A stretch of 64,000 bases of DNA from Akkermansia massiliensis (GTDB lineage Bacteria; Verrucomicrobiota; Verrucomicrobiia; Verrucomicrobiales; Akkermansiaceae): contig NZ_JAMGSI010000002.1 of the NCBI RefSeq assembly GCF_023516715.1, forward strand, positions 1,116,001 through 1,180,000, given 5' to 3'. A program made the position numbers and the translations under genes. The notes under the pieces were generated by a model. The model saw only the letters and a list, made by a program, of their open reading frames with translations. It ran no database searches and was not told where the DNA came from. Each line of letters begins with the position of its first letter. The stretch's first letter is position 1. Below are positions 63,608 to 64,000 of the stretch, piece after piece.

Positions 63608-64000
63608 TTACAGGATGTGGCCCAGCTTGCATTTTTTGGTAGCCAGGTATTTGCTGTTTTGTTCGTTGGGGGGGATGACGAGGGGAACCTGTTCCGTGAT
63701 TTTAATGCCGAAGCCTTCCAGCCCCACGATTTTCCGGGGGTTGTTGGTGAGCAGGCGCAATTGGTCCGCTCCCAGGTCATGCAGAATCTGGGCGCCGATG
63801 CCGTAGTCGCGAAGGTCGTCCGGGTAGCCGAGCTTGAGGTTGGCTTCCACAGTGTCCAGCCCCTGTTCCTGGAGCTTGTAGGCCTTGAGTTTTGCCGCCA
63901 GGCCGATGCCGCGGCCTTCCTGGCGCAGGTAGAGGAGCACGCCGCCTTCCTGCGCAATGCGGCGCATGGCGGTGTGGAGCTGGCTGCCGCAGTCGCACCG
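63608..64000 (-). CDS. ribA: GTP cyclohydrolase II domain (partial, 5' end beyond the window)
   Basis: The visible ~130 residues read [15 protein letters not shown] (zinc-binding Cys pair), [57 protein letters not shown] and a short C-terminal end. This is the GTP cyclohydrolase II module that begins riboflavin synthesis. Its start, and whether a RibB domain precedes it (RibBA), lie outside the window. It is followed by ribH, so it heads or belongs to a riboflavin/replication/translation operon. Confidence 0.92.
   Translation of the reverse strand, partial: RCDCGSQLHTAMRRIAQEGGVLLYLRQEGRGIGLAAKLKAYKLQEQGLDTVEANLKLGYPDDLRDYGIGAQILHDLGADQLRLLTNNPRKIVGLEGFGIKITEQVPLVIPPNEQNSKYLATKKCKLGHIL

Overview
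The window looks like a chromosomal segment of a Gram-negative bacterium of the Verrucomicrobiota, most likely Akkermansia or a close relative. The evidence is Kdo transferase and other outer-membrane genes, a PEP-CTERM protein, a sulfatase and a sialate O-acetylesterase suited to host glycans, the long form of PurF, and ribosomal genes that lack Shine-Dalgarno sequences. This is inference from gene content; there is no rRNA gene in the window. Most of the window is GC-rich housekeeping DNA with dense, mostly co-directional operons. I saw no rRNA, tRNA, CRISPR, transposase or phage genes.

Layout. 1-8.6 kb: a PPK2 polyphosphate kinase, two secreted proteins, rsmD-waaA, a secreted aspartic-protease-like protein, rsgA, a stand-alone coaB and a cysteine desulfurase. 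8.7-12.7 kb: a 1,163-residue autotransporter, visibly less GC-rich than its surroundings, beside an N-terminally truncated GNAT remnant. 12.8-20.4 kb (minus strand): a DeoR regulator, then a compact operon of RelE-like protein, coaC, lipoprotein, M23 peptidase, TPR protein and a Nudix-PPK2 fusion. 20.5-25.7 kb (minus): purM, purF, an ECF sigma factor, a probable anti-sigma factor and a PDZ protein with a dead HtrA-like domain. 25.8-29.8 kb (minus): membrane protein, sialate O-acetylesterase, SGNH hydrolase and DoxX. 30-36 kb (plus): DEAD-box helicase, a decayed secreted protein (minus strand), sulfatase, GYF/DUF805 protein and an alpha/beta hydrolase. 36-43 kb (minus): gcvT-gcvH-gcvP, ychF and a D,D-carboxypeptidase with a terminator-bearing leader. 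43-48.5 kb: a secreted protein, the overlapping ELM1-like/glycosyltransferase/dprA operon and queG. 48.5-53.4 kb (plus): rpsM-rpsK-rpsD, a HAD phosphatase and two related outer-membrane barrels. 53.4-58.3 kb: GNAT, pyk, cinA, a methyltransferase-like membrane protein and a PEP-CTERM protein. 58.6-64 kb (minus): ribA-ribH-nusB-ftsY-rlmN-dnaB.

Themes. Polyphosphate/nucleotide metabolism appears twice, once fused to an RppH-like Nudix domain. CoA synthesis is carried by separate coaB and coaC genes about 12 kb apart. The ECF/anti-sigma/PDZ set has the layout of a sigmaE-type envelope stress module. The sialate esterase, SGNH esterase and sulfatase could together remove the O-acetyl and sulfate caps of mucin glycans. 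The observations I rate highest are the Nudix-PPK2 fusion, the sigmaE-like module with a degenerate protease, the dacF leader, NusB with a large insert, and the coupling of dprA to envelope-glycan genes.
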